43,502 bases of DNA from a virus. How positions within the stretch are numbered: the stretch's first letter is position 1; every line of letters begins with the position of its first letter. The stretch spans positions 1-43,502 of the IMG/VR virus record IMGVR_UViG_3300030451_004039, one strand, 5' to 3'. Made by a program: the position numbers and the translations under genes. Positions 6,570 through 14,365 of this stretch are shown piece after piece. Below the pieces are notes generated by a model. The model did no database searches and was not told the DNA's origin. It saw only the letters and a program-made list of their open reading frames with translations.

Positions 6570-6611
6570 CTAGTTAAAAGGGCTGTTAACGCAGCCCTTA
6601 TACTAGTTTTT
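6570..6611 (+). terminator. Intrinsic terminator after the fibre genes
   Basis: AAGGGCTG (6578-6585), loop TTAACG, CAGCCCTT (6592-6599). The stem is extended by CTAGT (6570-6574) pairing with ACTAG (6602-6606), followed by a TTTTT run. It separates the 4701 fibre gene from the 6628 gene. Confidence 0.8.
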
Positions 6612-6627
6612 AAATTAAATTTAAATA

Positions 6628-7071
6628 ATGGCAGTAAAGTTTTTAAATAACATAGAAGTAGAAGGTGATACAGACATTACTTCTGGAGCTTTAAGCGTCG
6701 GTAGTATAACTGAAACTACGACCAATGGAGCTATATATGCTGCTAATGATGTTGTAGCTTTCGCAACTTCTGATGCGAGGTTGAAAAAATATCCTAAAAA
6801 TATTAAAAACGCTTTAGACAAAGTAGATGCAATAAACGGCGTAAACTTCATATGGAGAAAAGCAAATGAAGACGTTCAAAAAAATGTACACTCGTTTGAA
6901 GGGAGAGACGTAGGCGTCATTGCACAAGAAGTAGAAAAAGTATTACCTGAAGTTGTTGTAACTAGAGAAACAGGTTACAAAGCAGTTAAATACGAAAAGA
7001 TTGTGCCTTTACTAATTGAGGCAATTAAAGAATTAAGATTAGAAGTAGAAGAATTAAAAAAAGATAAATAA
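6628..7071 (+). CDS. Free-standing S74 intramolecular chaperone (fibre C-terminal domain)
   Basis: A 147-residue protein. Residues 1-13 (MAVKFLNNIEVEG) resemble the N-terminus of the 4701 fibre. From about residue 45 it is a classical peptidase S74 / endosialidase-type chaperone: TSDARLKKYPKNIKNALDKV, NGVNFIW, GVIAQEVEKVLPEVV and YEKIVPLLIEAIKEL, then a coiled-coil tail. In this family the domain trimerises fibres and then cleaves itself at the Ser of the S-D-x-R-x-K motif, here Ser48. Usually it is fused to a long fibre; here almost nothing precedes it. The start is at ATG 6628 after an ATTTAAATA leader. Its stop overlaps the next ATG by one base. Confidence 0.85.
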   Translation: MAVKFLNNIEVEGDTDITSGALSVGSITETTTNGAIYAANDVVAFATSDARLKKYPKNIKNALDKVDAINGVNFIWRKANEDVQKNVHSFEGRDVGVIAQEVEKVLPEVVVTRETGYKAVKYEKIVPLLIEAIKELRLEVEELKKDK

Positions 7072-8198
7072 TGCCATTACCAGAATCAGGCAGAATAACT
7101 ATAGACGAGATATGCGATGAGTTTAGCGTTGAGAAAAGCAGCGTTGATTTATCAAATGACTTAGGGCCTTTAATAGGTATAGAAGCAGGTAGTAAAGTTA
7201 GATTAACTGATTTTTATGGGGCTTCAGGTTCAGCAACTCCAGGTTCTGTATTTAGAAGAGGATCAACAAATCAATTTAGTATTGGTAATAGAATTATAAT
7301 GAAAAGTACCCAAGAGCCTACTACAGCTATGAGGCTAGGAAATGGTAATACATTTACAGTTAATTTTTGGGTAAAAGCAGGGTGGACACCGGCATTAAGT
7401 AGTTATGGTAAAAACCAATTTTTAATTGGCTGGGGAGGTAATGCAGTTCATCCTAATTACCAATCTAATGTTTATAATCAAATTTGGAGATGTTGGTATG
7501 ATGAGTCTCTTAATAGACTTTGGACTGGATTTTTAGGAGACGATGCTAATGGAAATCCAAGATATACGCAAAACTTTTGGTTCTTCCACAAAAACAGTGG
7601 AACACCTAATATATCAACTGTTTCAGGATTAGGCACTTCTTACTGGACTAATCAAAATAGAGGTAACACCAATGATAATGATTTTACCATGATTACTATA
7701 ACTGTTAACAATAATTTTAACTCTGGTAATGTTAAGCTTTGGTGGAATGGTAATTATGTTGGAACACCTTTTTATAGCACAGCTAGTAATAATGGAACAC
7801 CGCTAAATGACACTGACGTTGCTAGAGGTATGCTACTGCTGGGAGCTCCTTATTCTCAAAATAACTCGACGTATGGTGGAACTCTTGATGAAAAGTCTGG
7901 TTATTTAGGTGGAAATGGAGATACGTATGTTGATGAAGTAAGCATATGGGATAGTGTATTATCATCATCAGATTTAGCTAGCTTATACAATAGTGGTGAT
8001 GGAGGTTCAATATCTACAAGCACACAACCTGAAGGTTTAATAGCATATTGGAATTTTGATTCAACTTCTCAAGATACAACTAATAAAACTGTATTACCTA
8101 TATGGCCAAATCCTAGTACAAATAGTAATAAAGGAAAAATAGAAATAGACGGTAACTCTGGGTTTGGTAGTGGTACTAATACTATAAATGGAACGTAA
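7071..8198 (+). CDS. LamG/concanavalin-like tail fibre protein
   Basis: A 375-residue protein. Residues 1-50 (MPLPESGRITIDEICDEFSV, then VRLTDFYGAS) are a common phage tail anchoring segment. Residues about 60-330 form a LamG-like jelly-roll: FTVNFWVKAGW, a long beta-rich middle, YVDEVSIWDSVLSSSDLASL, then GLIAYWNFD. Such domains bind carbohydrates, so this is a candidate adhesin for host surface glycans. It overlaps both neighbours by one base (TAATG), within the fibre cluster. Confidence 0.75.
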   Translation: MPLPESGRITIDEICDEFSVEKSSVDLSNDLGPLIGIEAGSKVRLTDFYGASGSATPGSVFRRGSTNQFSIGNRIIMKSTQEPTTAMRLGNGNTFTVNFWVKAGWTPALSSYGKNQFLIGWGGNAVHPNYQSNVYNQIWRCWYDESLNRLWTGFLGDDANGNPRYTQNFWFFHKNSGTPNISTVSGLGTSYWTNQNRGNTNDNDFTMITITVNNNFNSGNVKLWWNGNYVGTPFYSTASNNGTPLNDTDVARGMLLLGAPYSQNNSTYGGTLDEKSGYLGGNGDTYVDEVSIWDSVLSSSDLASLYNSGDGGSISTSTQPEGLIAYWNFDSTSQDTTNKTVLPIWPNPSTNSNKGKIEIDGNSGFGSGTNTINGT

Positions 8199-8473
8199 TG
8201 GAATATTATTATGAATTATCAATGGACCAATTTTGGGCATTGTCAAGAGAAATTATAATATCTGCAGACCAACAAATAGGAAGACAAAAGATTATTATTA
8301 TTGCTAATGAGCAATTAGAAAATTATTTAAGAGTTTTTGATAACGCTGTAGAAGTAGATGCTTATGCAGAAAATAATAATTACCCAAGTATAGACTGGTC
8401 AGGCGATTTACCAATACCATTTTATGAGCCAGAAGCTGATGATCCTGTATTCAGAGGCGAAGTAACTTATTGA
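8198..8473 (+). CDS. Small acidic hypothetical protein of the fibre operon
   Basis: A 91-residue protein (MEYYYELSMDQFWALSREII at its start), helical first half, acidic Pro/Tyr-rich second half (PIPFYEPEADDPVF). No family is recognised. Its ATG overlaps the TAA of the LamG gene by one base, so translation is probably coupled and the product may assist or decorate the fibre. After its TGA are two small inverted repeats (8474-8485 and 8494-8509). Confidence 0.6.
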   Translation: MEYYYELSMDQFWALSREIIISADQQIGRQKIIIIANEQLENYLRVFDNAVEVDAYAENNNYPSIDWSGDLPIPFYEPEADDPVFRGEVTY

Positions 8474-8509
8474 CTACAAATGTAGAAAACCAAACTATCA
8501 AGTGATAGT
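8474..8509 (+). repeat. Two small inverted repeats in the intergenic gap
   Basis: CTACA-AA-TGTAG (8474-8485) and ACTATCA-AG-TGATAGT (8494-8509) lie after the 8473 stop. The stems are A/T-rich with 2-base centres and no T-run, so they look more like protein-binding dyads than terminators. Confidence 0.35.
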
Positions 8510-8545
8510 ATATAATAACCAACGTTTAACTTAAAACCAAATACA

Positions 8546-8836
8546 ATGACGTTTTTATATACCCGCACTAATACGTGGACTAGTGCACCACAACCAAGCG
8601 AAAAAACCATTAAACTATGGGAACATGTTACACAGAAGAAAAACTGGAGAATAGTTCAACTACCTAATGGATTTTTACAAACCGAATACAAAGACATAGC
8701 TAGTGAAAACTGGATCGATGTCACCAGAAGAGAAACAATAACTGGAGCTGAACAAGCAATAGATAGTTCAATAGAACATTATAAAAAGAAGTTAGAGTTT
8801 ACCAAAGGACCGAAAGTAGTAAAAACCTTCGAGTAA
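8546..8836 (+). CDS. Hypothetical protein
   Basis: A 96-residue protein (MTFLYTRTNTWTSAPQPSEK at its start), with several Trp residues, a beta-rich middle (WRIVQLPNGFLQTEYKD) and a helical end (EQAIDSSIEHYKKKLEF). It is unrecognised. It sits between the fibre cluster and groEL, with a 72-base gap upstream that holds two small dyads and a 33-base A/T-rich gap before groEL. It could be regulatory or structural. Confidence 0.6.
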   Translation: MTFLYTRTNTWTSAPQPSEKTIKLWEHVTQKKNWRIVQLPNGFLQTEYKDIASENWIDVTRRETITGAEQAIDSSIEHYKKKLEFTKGPKVVKTFE

Positions 8837-8869
8837 AGTATTCAAACAAATAATATTAAATTAAATTAA

Positions 8870-10417
8870 ATGCAAGAATTAAAGTTAGTTAAAAACCTGG
8901 CTTTTGGCGAATATGCTAGAAGTCAGGTATTAACTGGCGTTGAGAAACTAACTAATGCAGTAGGTTCAACGCTAGGAGCAAGTGGTAAATGTGTTATATT
9001 AGAAGATAGCAATGGCCAACCACAAATAACTAAGGATGGAGTAAGCGTAGCTAATGCTATTACATTACAAGATCCTATTGAAAATATTGGAGCAACACTA
9101 ATTAAACAAGCTGCTCAAAGAACAGTATCAGATGCTGGCGATGGTACAACTACAGCAACTGTTCTTGCTAAAGCTATATTAGATGAAGCTCAAACTCACT
9201 CTTTGTTAGATGATGGAAGAAGCATGAAAGAAGGTATTAACAAAGGTGTTGTTAAAGTTTTAGAGTATATAACTAAAAACTCTAAAAAAGTAACAGGTAA
9301 AAAAATTGATCAAGTAGCTACTATATCAGCTAACAATGATAAAGAGCTTGGTGAGATTATAGGTAAGGCTTTTAAAATGGTTGATGAAACAGGTATAGTC
9401 ATGATGGAAACTAATGAACAACCTGAAACAGTAGTTGAGCTAATAGAAGGTGTTCAGTATGATCAAGCCTTGAAAAATAACCATTTTATTACCAACAAAG
9501 AAAAAGGAACGGCTGAGTTAGATAATCCACTCGTACTCATCGTTGAGTCACAAATAACCAACATAAGGAAAATTCAGTCGATCCTTGAATATGTAATTAA
9601 AAATGGTAAAAGTCTTTTAATCATTGCAGACGTAGATCAACAAGTAACTTCTGCTTTAGCTATGAACAAAATGAAGGGCAATATAAAAGTAAACATTATA
9701 GATGCTCCTGTTTATGGAATAAATAAAAAAGATATATTAGAAGATTTATGTGCTGTAACAGGCGCTAAACTTATTAATGAAGATTTAGGAGACGACATGG
9801 ATCTTATTCAGCCTGAGTTTTTAGGTTCTTGTATTAAGTCAATTACTAATCACGAAGAAACTATATTACGGGTAGATTTATCAGATAAACCTAAAGTTAA
9901 AGAAACTATAGATTTATTAGAAGATCAAATAAAAAATACTAAAAATCCTAATATAATAATAAGACTAGAAAAAAGATTAGCCAAACTTAATGCTAAAGTA
10001 GCTACAGTAAAGGTAGGTGCTAATTCTGAAGTAGAACTAAAAGAAAAGAAAGATAGAGTAGAAGATGCTATTTGTGCTACAAAAGCCGCGATAAAAGAAG
10101 GTATAGTGCCTGGTGGTGGGATTGCGTTGTTAAACGCTAGCATGCATTTAAAAGCAGAATGTATTGGAGAAGAAGTATTGTATCAAGCAATACGTAAACC
10201 ATACGAGCTTATATTAAAAAATGCAGGCGTAATAGAATATGTTGATCCAAACGAAAAAGGTAAAGGACTAAACGTGGTTACAGGAGAAACGGTAGATATG
10301 GTAAACGCCGGAATTATTGATCCTTTACTAGTTACTAAAAGTGCTTTAATTAACGCGGCTTCAGTAGCAACAACTATATTATCAACTGATTGTGTAATTA
10401 ATAATATTAGAGCATGA
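8870..10417 (+). CDS. groEL: Chaperonin GroEL (phage-encoded, Hsp60)
   Basis: A 515-residue ATP-driven folding chamber subunit. Nucleotide-site residues are intact: ITKDGV (Asp56), GDGTTTA (from about residue 90), RVEDA (Asp399, matching the catalytic Asp398 of E. coli) and PGGGIAL (414-420). The apical domain (about 190-370) is divergent. The usual FDRGYLSPYF is YDQALKNNHF here (residues 197-206), altering residues that line the substrate and GroES groove. The Gly-Gly-Met tail is missing; the protein ends at NNIRA. The leader is ATTAAATTAAATTAA with no Shine-Dalgarno. It overlaps groES by 4 bases, in the reverse of the usual bacterial order. It probably helps fold capsid or fibre proteins. 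Confidence 0.95.
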   Translation: MQELKLVKNLAFGEYARSQVLTGVEKLTNAVGSTLGASGKCVILEDSNGQPQITKDGVSVANAITLQDPIENIGATLIKQAAQRTVSDAGDGTTTATVLAKAILDEAQTHSLLDDGRSMKEGINKGVVKVLEYITKNSKKVTGKKIDQVATISANNDKELGEIIGKAFKMVDETGIVMMETNEQPETVVELIEGVQYDQALKNNHFITNKEKGTAELDNPLVLIVESQITNIRKIQSILEYVIKNGKSLLIIADVDQQVTSALAMNKMKGNIKVNIIDAPVYGINKKDILEDLCAVTGAKLINEDLGDDMDLIQPEFLGSCIKSITNHEETILRVDLSDKPKVKETIDLLEDQIKNTKNPNIIIRLEKRLAKLNAKVATVKVGANSEVELKEKKDRVEDAICATKAAIKEGIVPGGGIALLNASMHLKAECIGEEVLYQAIRKPYELILKNAGVIEYVDPNEKGKGLNVVTGETVDMVNAGIIDPLLVTKSALINAASVATTILSTDCVINNIRA

Positions 10418-10674
10418 GAGCAGTAGGTAAATATATAGTTATAGAGCAAATAAAAGAAGTTGACGTTAAAACCAAAGGTGGTTTAATCTTAGCTGAAAAG
10501 CAAAGAGAAGACGTTAGATACAGAAGAGCTAAGGTTATTAAACCTGGCTCTGATGTAGAAGTGTTAAAAACAGGTGATGAAATATATTATGATAAAGCAG
10601 CTGGTTTTAATATTGAAATAAACAAAGAACAATATAAGGTTATTAAAGAACACGATGTAGTTATAGTATTATGA
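10414..10674 (+). CDS. groES: Co-chaperonin GroES (phage-encoded, Hsp10)
   Basis: An 86-residue lid protein for the GroEL chamber. The beta-barrel pattern is clear: MRAVGKYIVIEQIKEV, mobile loop with TKGGLIL (the GroEL-binding hydrophobic tripeptide as in GGIVL), AKVIKPG, LKTGDEIYYDKAAG, ending VIKEHDVVIVL. It is slightly shorter than the usual 95-97 residues. Its ATG overlaps the groEL stop (ATGA), and its own stop overlaps the next ATG. Co-expression with the unusual GroEL suggests a matched pair rather than use of the host co-chaperonin. Confidence 0.92.
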   Translation: MRAVGKYIVIEQIKEVDVKTKGGLILAEKQREDVRYRRAKVIKPGSDVEVLKTGDEIYYDKAAGFNIEINKEQYKVIKEHDVVIVL

Positions 10675-11405
10675 GTTTTAGCAAAAAGTTTATAAACAAA
10701 AGCCCTATTAAAAAGACTGAAGATGGAAATCCAATTATAGATTTTTTGCCAACTTTAGTTAAAGAAGGAGGAAAATTTGTTAAAAGCCAAATAGCTAAAA
10801 ATATAAGCCCAAGAGGTTATTATGATCCTTTAGGAAGAGTAAGTAGAGCTGTAGTAGGAATACCTGAAGAAGGTTCTGTTAATAAAGATGAATATTATAA
10901 AACTCTTAAACAAACACCTGACATTGTAAAGTTTCAAGATGCTACTAAAGAAAGACAGGATCTATTTAGTTTAATGATGACAGGAAAAACTCCAAACAAC
11001 TCTGTACAAGTTTCAAAATACAAACCAACTAAAAGTAAAGATCCTAATGCTATTTACTATAATTCACCAACTACTGAAAATTTTTTAAAAGAGCAAATAA
11101 AAAAAGGTGAATACGATATTTCAAAGTGGCCTAAAAAAGGTAGTCAATACTTTGGTGATTCTGGAAATGTATTAGGTAATTACACCGTTAATAAAGGTAT
11201 AGATAAAGATGGAAGAGAATATTTTTCATATTATGATGTTTGGGATTTAAACCCTTTCCAAGGTAAAGGTATTAAAGATAAATTAGCTACAACAGCTCAA
11301 GAAGCTATAGGTGTTAAGCCTGCTGAGGTTTATGGAAGAGTATATGTAGATGAAGTGGTAGAAGAGCCTTGGCAAAAGAAAATGGAAAATAAAAACAAGC
11401 TGTGA
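10671..11405 (+). CDS. Hypothetical protein, possibly virion-associated
   Basis: A 244-residue protein. It has a basic N-terminus (MSFSKKFINKSPIKKTEDGN), an ISPRGYYDPLGRVSRAVVGI segment (about 45-65) and a C-terminal beta-rich part (GNYTVNKGIDKDGREYFSYY, then DVWDLNPF at about residues 190-200). That last pattern seems familiar from other phage proteins of unknown role. It has no membrane segment and no catalytic motif I can identify. It overlaps groES and the next gene by 4 bases each. Confidence 0.65.
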   Translation: MSFSKKFINKSPIKKTEDGNPIIDFLPTLVKEGGKFVKSQIAKNISPRGYYDPLGRVSRAVVGIPEEGSVNKDEYYKTLKQTPDIVKFQDATKERQDLFSLMMTGKTPNNSVQVSKYKPTKSKDPNAIYYNSPTTENFLKEQIKKGEYDISKWPKKGSQYFGDSGNVLGNYTVNKGIDKDGREYFSYYDVWDLNPFQGKGIKDKLATTAQEAIGVKPAEVYGRVYVDEVVEEPWQKKMENKNKL

Positions 11406-11833
11406 GACTTAGTTCTTCTGACTTAAAAGATCTTAAACTTTTAAAACATTATAGGGTAATACGTAAATGGGCATGTAAAACGTGTAATCTTAAAGATGCA
11501 GACCTTGAGTTATTAATATATCTTGATGCTATTGAGTTCTTTACAAAAAATGATTTTAAAAAAGGTACATACTCTTACAGCTGGGACAATAGACGCTGGA
11601 ACAGATTATTGAAACAAGGGTGGATAGTAGTGTGGAGAGAAAGAAATCGCACAACCCAAAAATATCATATATATAAAGTTTCCTATAAGTGTAAGCAGCT
11701 AATAAGTAGAATGTATCGTATTATGTTAGGTGAAGAAGATATGCCTACAAAAGTGTTAGATAAAAATAATAAATATAGTTATAAGGTTACGGCCGCAGCT
11801 ATAAGATATGCAAACAAAGATAAATTAAAATAA
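11402..11833 (+). CDS. Putative winged-helix DNA-binding protein
   Basis: A 143-residue protein with a GTG start that overlaps the preceding TGA (GTGA). The order of helices, KGTYSYSWDNRRWNRLLKQG (a helix-turn-helix-like segment, about 57-76) and the beta hairpin WIVVWRERNRTTQKYHIYKV resembles a MarR-type winged helix. The N-terminal CKTC is also notable. If right, it could be a phage transcription regulator among late genes. This is fold inference from pattern only. Confidence 0.55.
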   Translation: MRLSSSDLKDLKLLKHYRVIRKWACKTCNLKDADLELLIYLDAIEFFTKNDFKKGTYSYSWDNRRWNRLLKQGWIVVWRERNRTTQKYHIYKVSYKCKQLISRMYRIMLGEEDMPTKVLDKNNKYSYKVTAAAIRYANKDKLK

Positions 11834-12372
11834 TGGGAGTACCAGGAAAAACAAGCGGCCACTCTATACAAATAGTTTTAGGCGGCAGTAAGAAAAACAG
11901 AGGATTAAATCCTAATAGTCCAATTAACAACTTAAACCCAGGTCAAAAAGCTTTAGCTAAAGATGGACCTGATGGTTTAAAAGCTGTTGCGGCTATGGAA
12001 AACAAAAGCGTAGAAGAAGTAAAGAGTATGGTTAATAGAGCTGGATCACCGGTGCGTATGATGAATAACAACATGCTTAATCAAACTGATATGGGCCAAA
12101 TGCCTTTTCAGAATAATGCTATTGTGAACGCTCAAGGTATGAAGCAAATGGATATGAGTGTAAATCCAAATATACCAGGAACTTTACCGGGAAGTGGTAA
12201 TGTGCCAGGAAACCAACAAATACCAAACCCAGTAGCGAAACTAGAAGATGAACCAAAATCTTCAATAAAAGCTATGGAAGTAAAGCAAGTTAGCAAAGGT
12301 AGAACTGAAGTTCAAGAGGAAGGAAATAAAGATGTTAAAAAAAGAACAGCTAGACTAACCGGTTCTTTTTAA
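11833..12372 (+). CDS. Hypothetical Asn/Met-rich protein
   Basis: A 179-residue protein, low in hydrophobic core and rich in Asn, Met, Gly and Pro (NNNMLNQTDMGQMPFQNN, then GTLPGSGNVPGNQQIPNP). It is probably largely disordered, with a short helical part at residues 38-65 (QKALAKDGPDGLKAVAAMEN) and a charged C-terminus. It may be a minor virion or scaffolding protein. Its ATG overlaps the upstream TAA by one base. Confidence 0.6.
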   Translation: MGVPGKTSGHSIQIVLGGSKKNRGLNPNSPINNLNPGQKALAKDGPDGLKAVAAMENKSVEEVKSMVNRAGSPVRMMNNNMLNQTDMGQMPFQNNAIVNAQGMKQMDMSVNPNIPGTLPGSGNVPGNQQIPNPVAKLEDEPKSSIKAMEVKQVSKGRTEVQEEGNKDVKKRTARLTGSF

Positions 12373-12389
12373 ACTTAAAAAATATTAAA

Positions 12390-12530
12390 ATGTCAGGAAA
12401 AGATATAAGCCCAAAACAAAAACCATTAGGCGAAAGAAAAATGGTTTCTAGAAACGAAACAATTAAAACAACTTTAAAAATTGATAATTGTGAGTATAAA
12501 GGTAACGCTGTTTTAAACGCTAACAAATGA
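12390..12530 (+). CDS. 46-residue hypothetical protein
   Basis: MSGKDISPKQKPLGERKMVS at the start, then a short beta-like stretch (TIKTTLKIDNCEYKG), ending NANK. It is basic and unrecognised. It sits in the 17-base-spaced gap after the 11833 gene, and its TGA overlaps the ATG of the following membrane protein (ATGA), which is the main support. Confidence 0.5.
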   Translation: MSGKDISPKQKPLGERKMVSRNETIKTTLKIDNCEYKGNAVLNANK

Positions 12531-12691
12531 TCGGCATAGAAGACTTGAAGTTGTATTGTTTAAATATAACTTCATTTACTATCGCAAGTTTAGACTGGAT
12601 GGAACCTGTGTTAGAGATAATATTGTTATTAATGACCATTGGCTATACAGCGCATAAATGGTGGAAATTAAGAAAAGGTGAAAAAGTTTAA
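12527..12691 (+). CDS. Small single-span membrane protein (holin-like candidate)
   Basis: A 54-residue protein, MIGIEDLKLYCLNITSFTIA at the start, then one transmembrane helix at about residues 27-44 (PVLEILLLLMTIGYTAHK) and a short positive tail (WWKLRKGEKV). The position a few hundred bases upstream of the amidase fits a holin or pinholin-type lysis protein, but a clear holin is also present at 17691, so this may be an accessory or antiholin. It overlaps the genes on both sides. Confidence 0.5.
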   Translation: MIGIEDLKLYCLNITSFTIASLDWMEPVLEIILLLMTIGYTAHKWWKLRKGEKV

Positions 12692-13097
12692 TAAAAGAAG
12701 AGATATTAATTCCATGGTAAATATGATGGGCAAATTAAAACGCCCATCAGAAAGTACCATAGCTAATTTAAAATCTATAGAAGATATGTTAGCTAGCGAT
12801 GAAAGCGGCTACGTAATTCCACCTATTAGTTCTAATATTAGTGCAATTGAAGATGATCAATTAAAAGACAGTAAAAAGAAAGATAATTCACTATCGTTAA
12901 AAGAAGATCAAAAGAAAACATTGGAAGAAGCTATAGAGTCAGGTGATAAAAAAGCTATTAGAAAATCTGATGCTAAAGGTAGATACAAAAGAGCTGCCAT
13001 GCAAGATTTGAAAGGAAAACAAAATAAAGAAATAGAAAAAGCTTCTGAAACCGTAAAATTAATAGGTGAAGTAAATAGATTAAATCCAGAAGGATGA
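12678..13097 (+). CDS. Hypothetical charged helical protein sharing a module with the 15962 gene
   Basis: A 139-residue protein with a GTG start inside the previous gene (14-base overlap); a later in-frame ATG at 12714 is an alternative start. It is highly charged and helical. Residues 82-120 (LEEAIESGDKKAIRKSDAKG followed by RYKRAAMQDLKGK) resemble residues 115-155 of the 15962 protein. Function is unknown; it may bind nucleic acid given its Lys/Arg density. Confidence 0.55.
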   Translation: MKKFNKRRDINSMVNMMGKLKRPSESTIANLKSIEDMLASDESGYVIPPISSNISAIEDDQLKDSKKKDNSLSLKEDQKKTLEEAIESGDKKAIRKSDAKGRYKRAAMQDLKGKQNKEIEKASETVKLIGEVNRLNPEG

Positions 13098-13507
13098 GAA
13101 GTATTAAAGAAATAATTATTCACTGTTCAGCCACAAGAGAAGGTCAGGAAATAAGCGTTGACACAATAAGAAAGTGGCACGTTGAAGGCCGTGGTTGGTC
13201 AGACATAGGCTATCATTTCTACATTGACATACATGGTGAAATACACAAAGGTAGAGACATAGCTAATATCGGAGCTCATTGCAAGGGTCACAATCGACAT
13301 TCTATAGGGATATGCTATTGCGGAGGCGTTGAAGCAGATGGTAAGACTCCGAAAGATACTAGAACACCTGAACAAAAGCAAGGTTTGTTACATGTGCTTA
13401 AAACATTAAAAGCAATGTATCCAGCCGCTACTATATATTCACACAACGAGTTTGCTAATAAAGCATGCCCGTCATTTAACGCAACTGATGAGTACAAAGA
13501 TCTCTGA
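13094..13507 (+). CDS. N-acetylmuramoyl-L-alanine amidase (endolysin, T7 lysozyme type)
   Basis: A 137-residue amidase_2/PGRP-family enzyme that cuts the lactoyl-alanine bond in peptidoglycan. Visible active-site residues follow T7 lysozyme: His10 (IIIHCSATR), Tyr40 (GWSDIGYHFYI), His117 (YSHNEF), Lys123 and Cys125 (KACPSF). His10, His117 and Cys125 would bind zinc. No signal peptide or cell-wall binding domain is present, so release probably depends on a holin. Its stop is followed by the spanin-like gene, which it overlaps by 20 bases. Confidence 0.92.
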   Translation: MRSIKEIIIHCSATREGQEISVDTIRKWHVEGRGWSDIGYHFYIDIHGEIHKGRDIANIGAHCKGHNRHSIGICYCGGVEADGKTPKDTRTPEQKQGLLHVLKTLKAMYPAATIYSHNEFANKACPSFNATDEYKDL

Positions 13508-13901
13508 AAATACTTCCGTACAACTTGACTTAAAAACTGTAATTGCTATAATAACCATAACCGCTTCTTTCGTAGGTATGTATTATACGCTGCAAGCAGA
13601 TATTGAAGAAGCTAAAAAATTACCGCCTACTGAAGTTAAACGTCTTGAGTATGATTTAAAAGAAGAGTGGAATAAAGAAAATATTGAAGAGCTTAAACAA
13701 CGCGTTGATATGCTAGAACAAGTAGATGATGTAGTATTTGAAGAAATAAATATATTATCTACGCTTATAAAAGACGGCACTGAAAACGATGGCAAACTAG
13801 AAGAGCTACATAAGCAACTAGAAGAATTACAAAATAGAAAACCTAAAACAACTGTAATAGTTAAAGAAGTTGCAGTAGATAAAAAAGGTAGAAAACTTTA
13901 A
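13488..13901 (+). CDS. Membrane-anchored coiled-coil protein, spanin-like
   Basis: A 137-residue protein from ATG 13488 (MSTKISENTSVQLDLKTVIA); an in-frame ATG at 13452 lies deeper in the amidase and is less likely. There is one transmembrane helix at about residues 16-34 (LKTVIAIITITASFVGMYY), then a long helical coiled-coil-like region (EELKQRVDMLEQ, LEELHKQLEELQNRK) and a basic tail. An N-terminal anchor with periplasmic coiled coil next to an endolysin is the layout of an inner-membrane spanin. No o-spanin lipoprotein was found. Confidence 0.6.
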   Translation: MSTKISENTSVQLDLKTVIAIITITASFVGMYYTLQADIEEAKKLPPTEVKRLEYDLKEEWNKENIEELKQRVDMLEQVDDVVFEEINILSTLIKDGTENDGKLEELHKQLEELQNRKPKTTVIVKEVAVDKKGRKL

Positions 13902-13904
13902 GCA

Positions 13905-14195
13905 ATGAGTAAAAAAAAGAAAATAAAGAAAACAGTAGAAAAACTAAGAGAAGTTGAAGAGCAATTAGGTGGCGCTGTTGTTGCTCATGGCAATCAACAA
14001 AAAGTTGTGGGAGCTACAGCAGACGCGTTAGAAAGTGGCAGTATGGCTGCTAAAATAAAAAGAACTAAAATATCTCCTGCTTGTAAAGCTGCTGCTAAAA
14101 GAAAATTTAAAGTATGGCCTAGTGCTTATGCTAGTGGATGGGGTGTTAGATGTACTAGAAACCCAGGTAAATACTTAGGTAGAAAAAAGAAATGA
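13905..14195 (+). CDS. Two-cysteine basic protein 1 (phage conserved, unknown)
   Basis: A 96-residue, Lys-rich protein with a helical N-terminus and a conserved-looking C-terminus: ISPACKAAAKRKFKVWPSAY then ASGWGVRCTRNPG. The AAKRKF-VWPSAYASG-GVRCTR pattern recurs in small proteins of phages and giant viruses and may be DUF5872-like (from memory). It has exactly two cysteines, 23 residues apart. It begins three bases after the spanin-like gene and overlaps the next by 4. It is the first of seven similar small genes. Confidence 0.7.
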   Translation: MSKKKKIKKTVEKLREVEEQLGGAVVAHGNQQKVVGATADALESGSMAAKIKRTKISPACKAAAKRKFKVWPSAYASGWGVRCTRNPGKYLGRKKK

Positions 14196-14365
14196 AAAAG
14201 CGTGGCGGTGAATATCGCGGCACGTTAAAAGCTAGAATAAATAAACTGTATGGTGGTGATGTAACTTGTGCTAAAGTTAAAAAACTTAAGTCAAGAAAAG
14301 GAGCAACTAAAAGAGACGTACAACTAGCTAATTGGTTTATTAACATGCATAACTGTAAGATATAA
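14192..14365 (+). CDS. Two-cysteine basic protein 2
   Basis: A 57-residue protein (MKKRGGEYRGTLKARINKLY at its start, then GGDVTCAKVKKLKSRKG and NWFINMHNCKI). It has two cysteines, in VTCAKV and at the C-terminus. The sequence looks like a short helical hairpin closed by Cys. Its ATG overlaps the previous TGA (ATGA) and its TAA overlaps the next ATG. Similar short proteins occur in marine phages with no known role. Confidence 0.7.
   Translation: MKKRGGEYRGTLKARINKLYGGDVTCAKVKKLKSRKGATKRDVQLANWFINMHNCKI

Noticed and set aside
8494-8509. A terminator after the 8198 gene
   Set aside because: Short A/T stem with two-base centre and no T-run. Left as a small dyad.
13452-13487. Upstream ATG extension of the spanin-like gene
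   Set aside because: It would add twelve residues deep inside the amidase. ATG 13488 gives a normal short N-terminus before the membrane helix and a smaller overlap.
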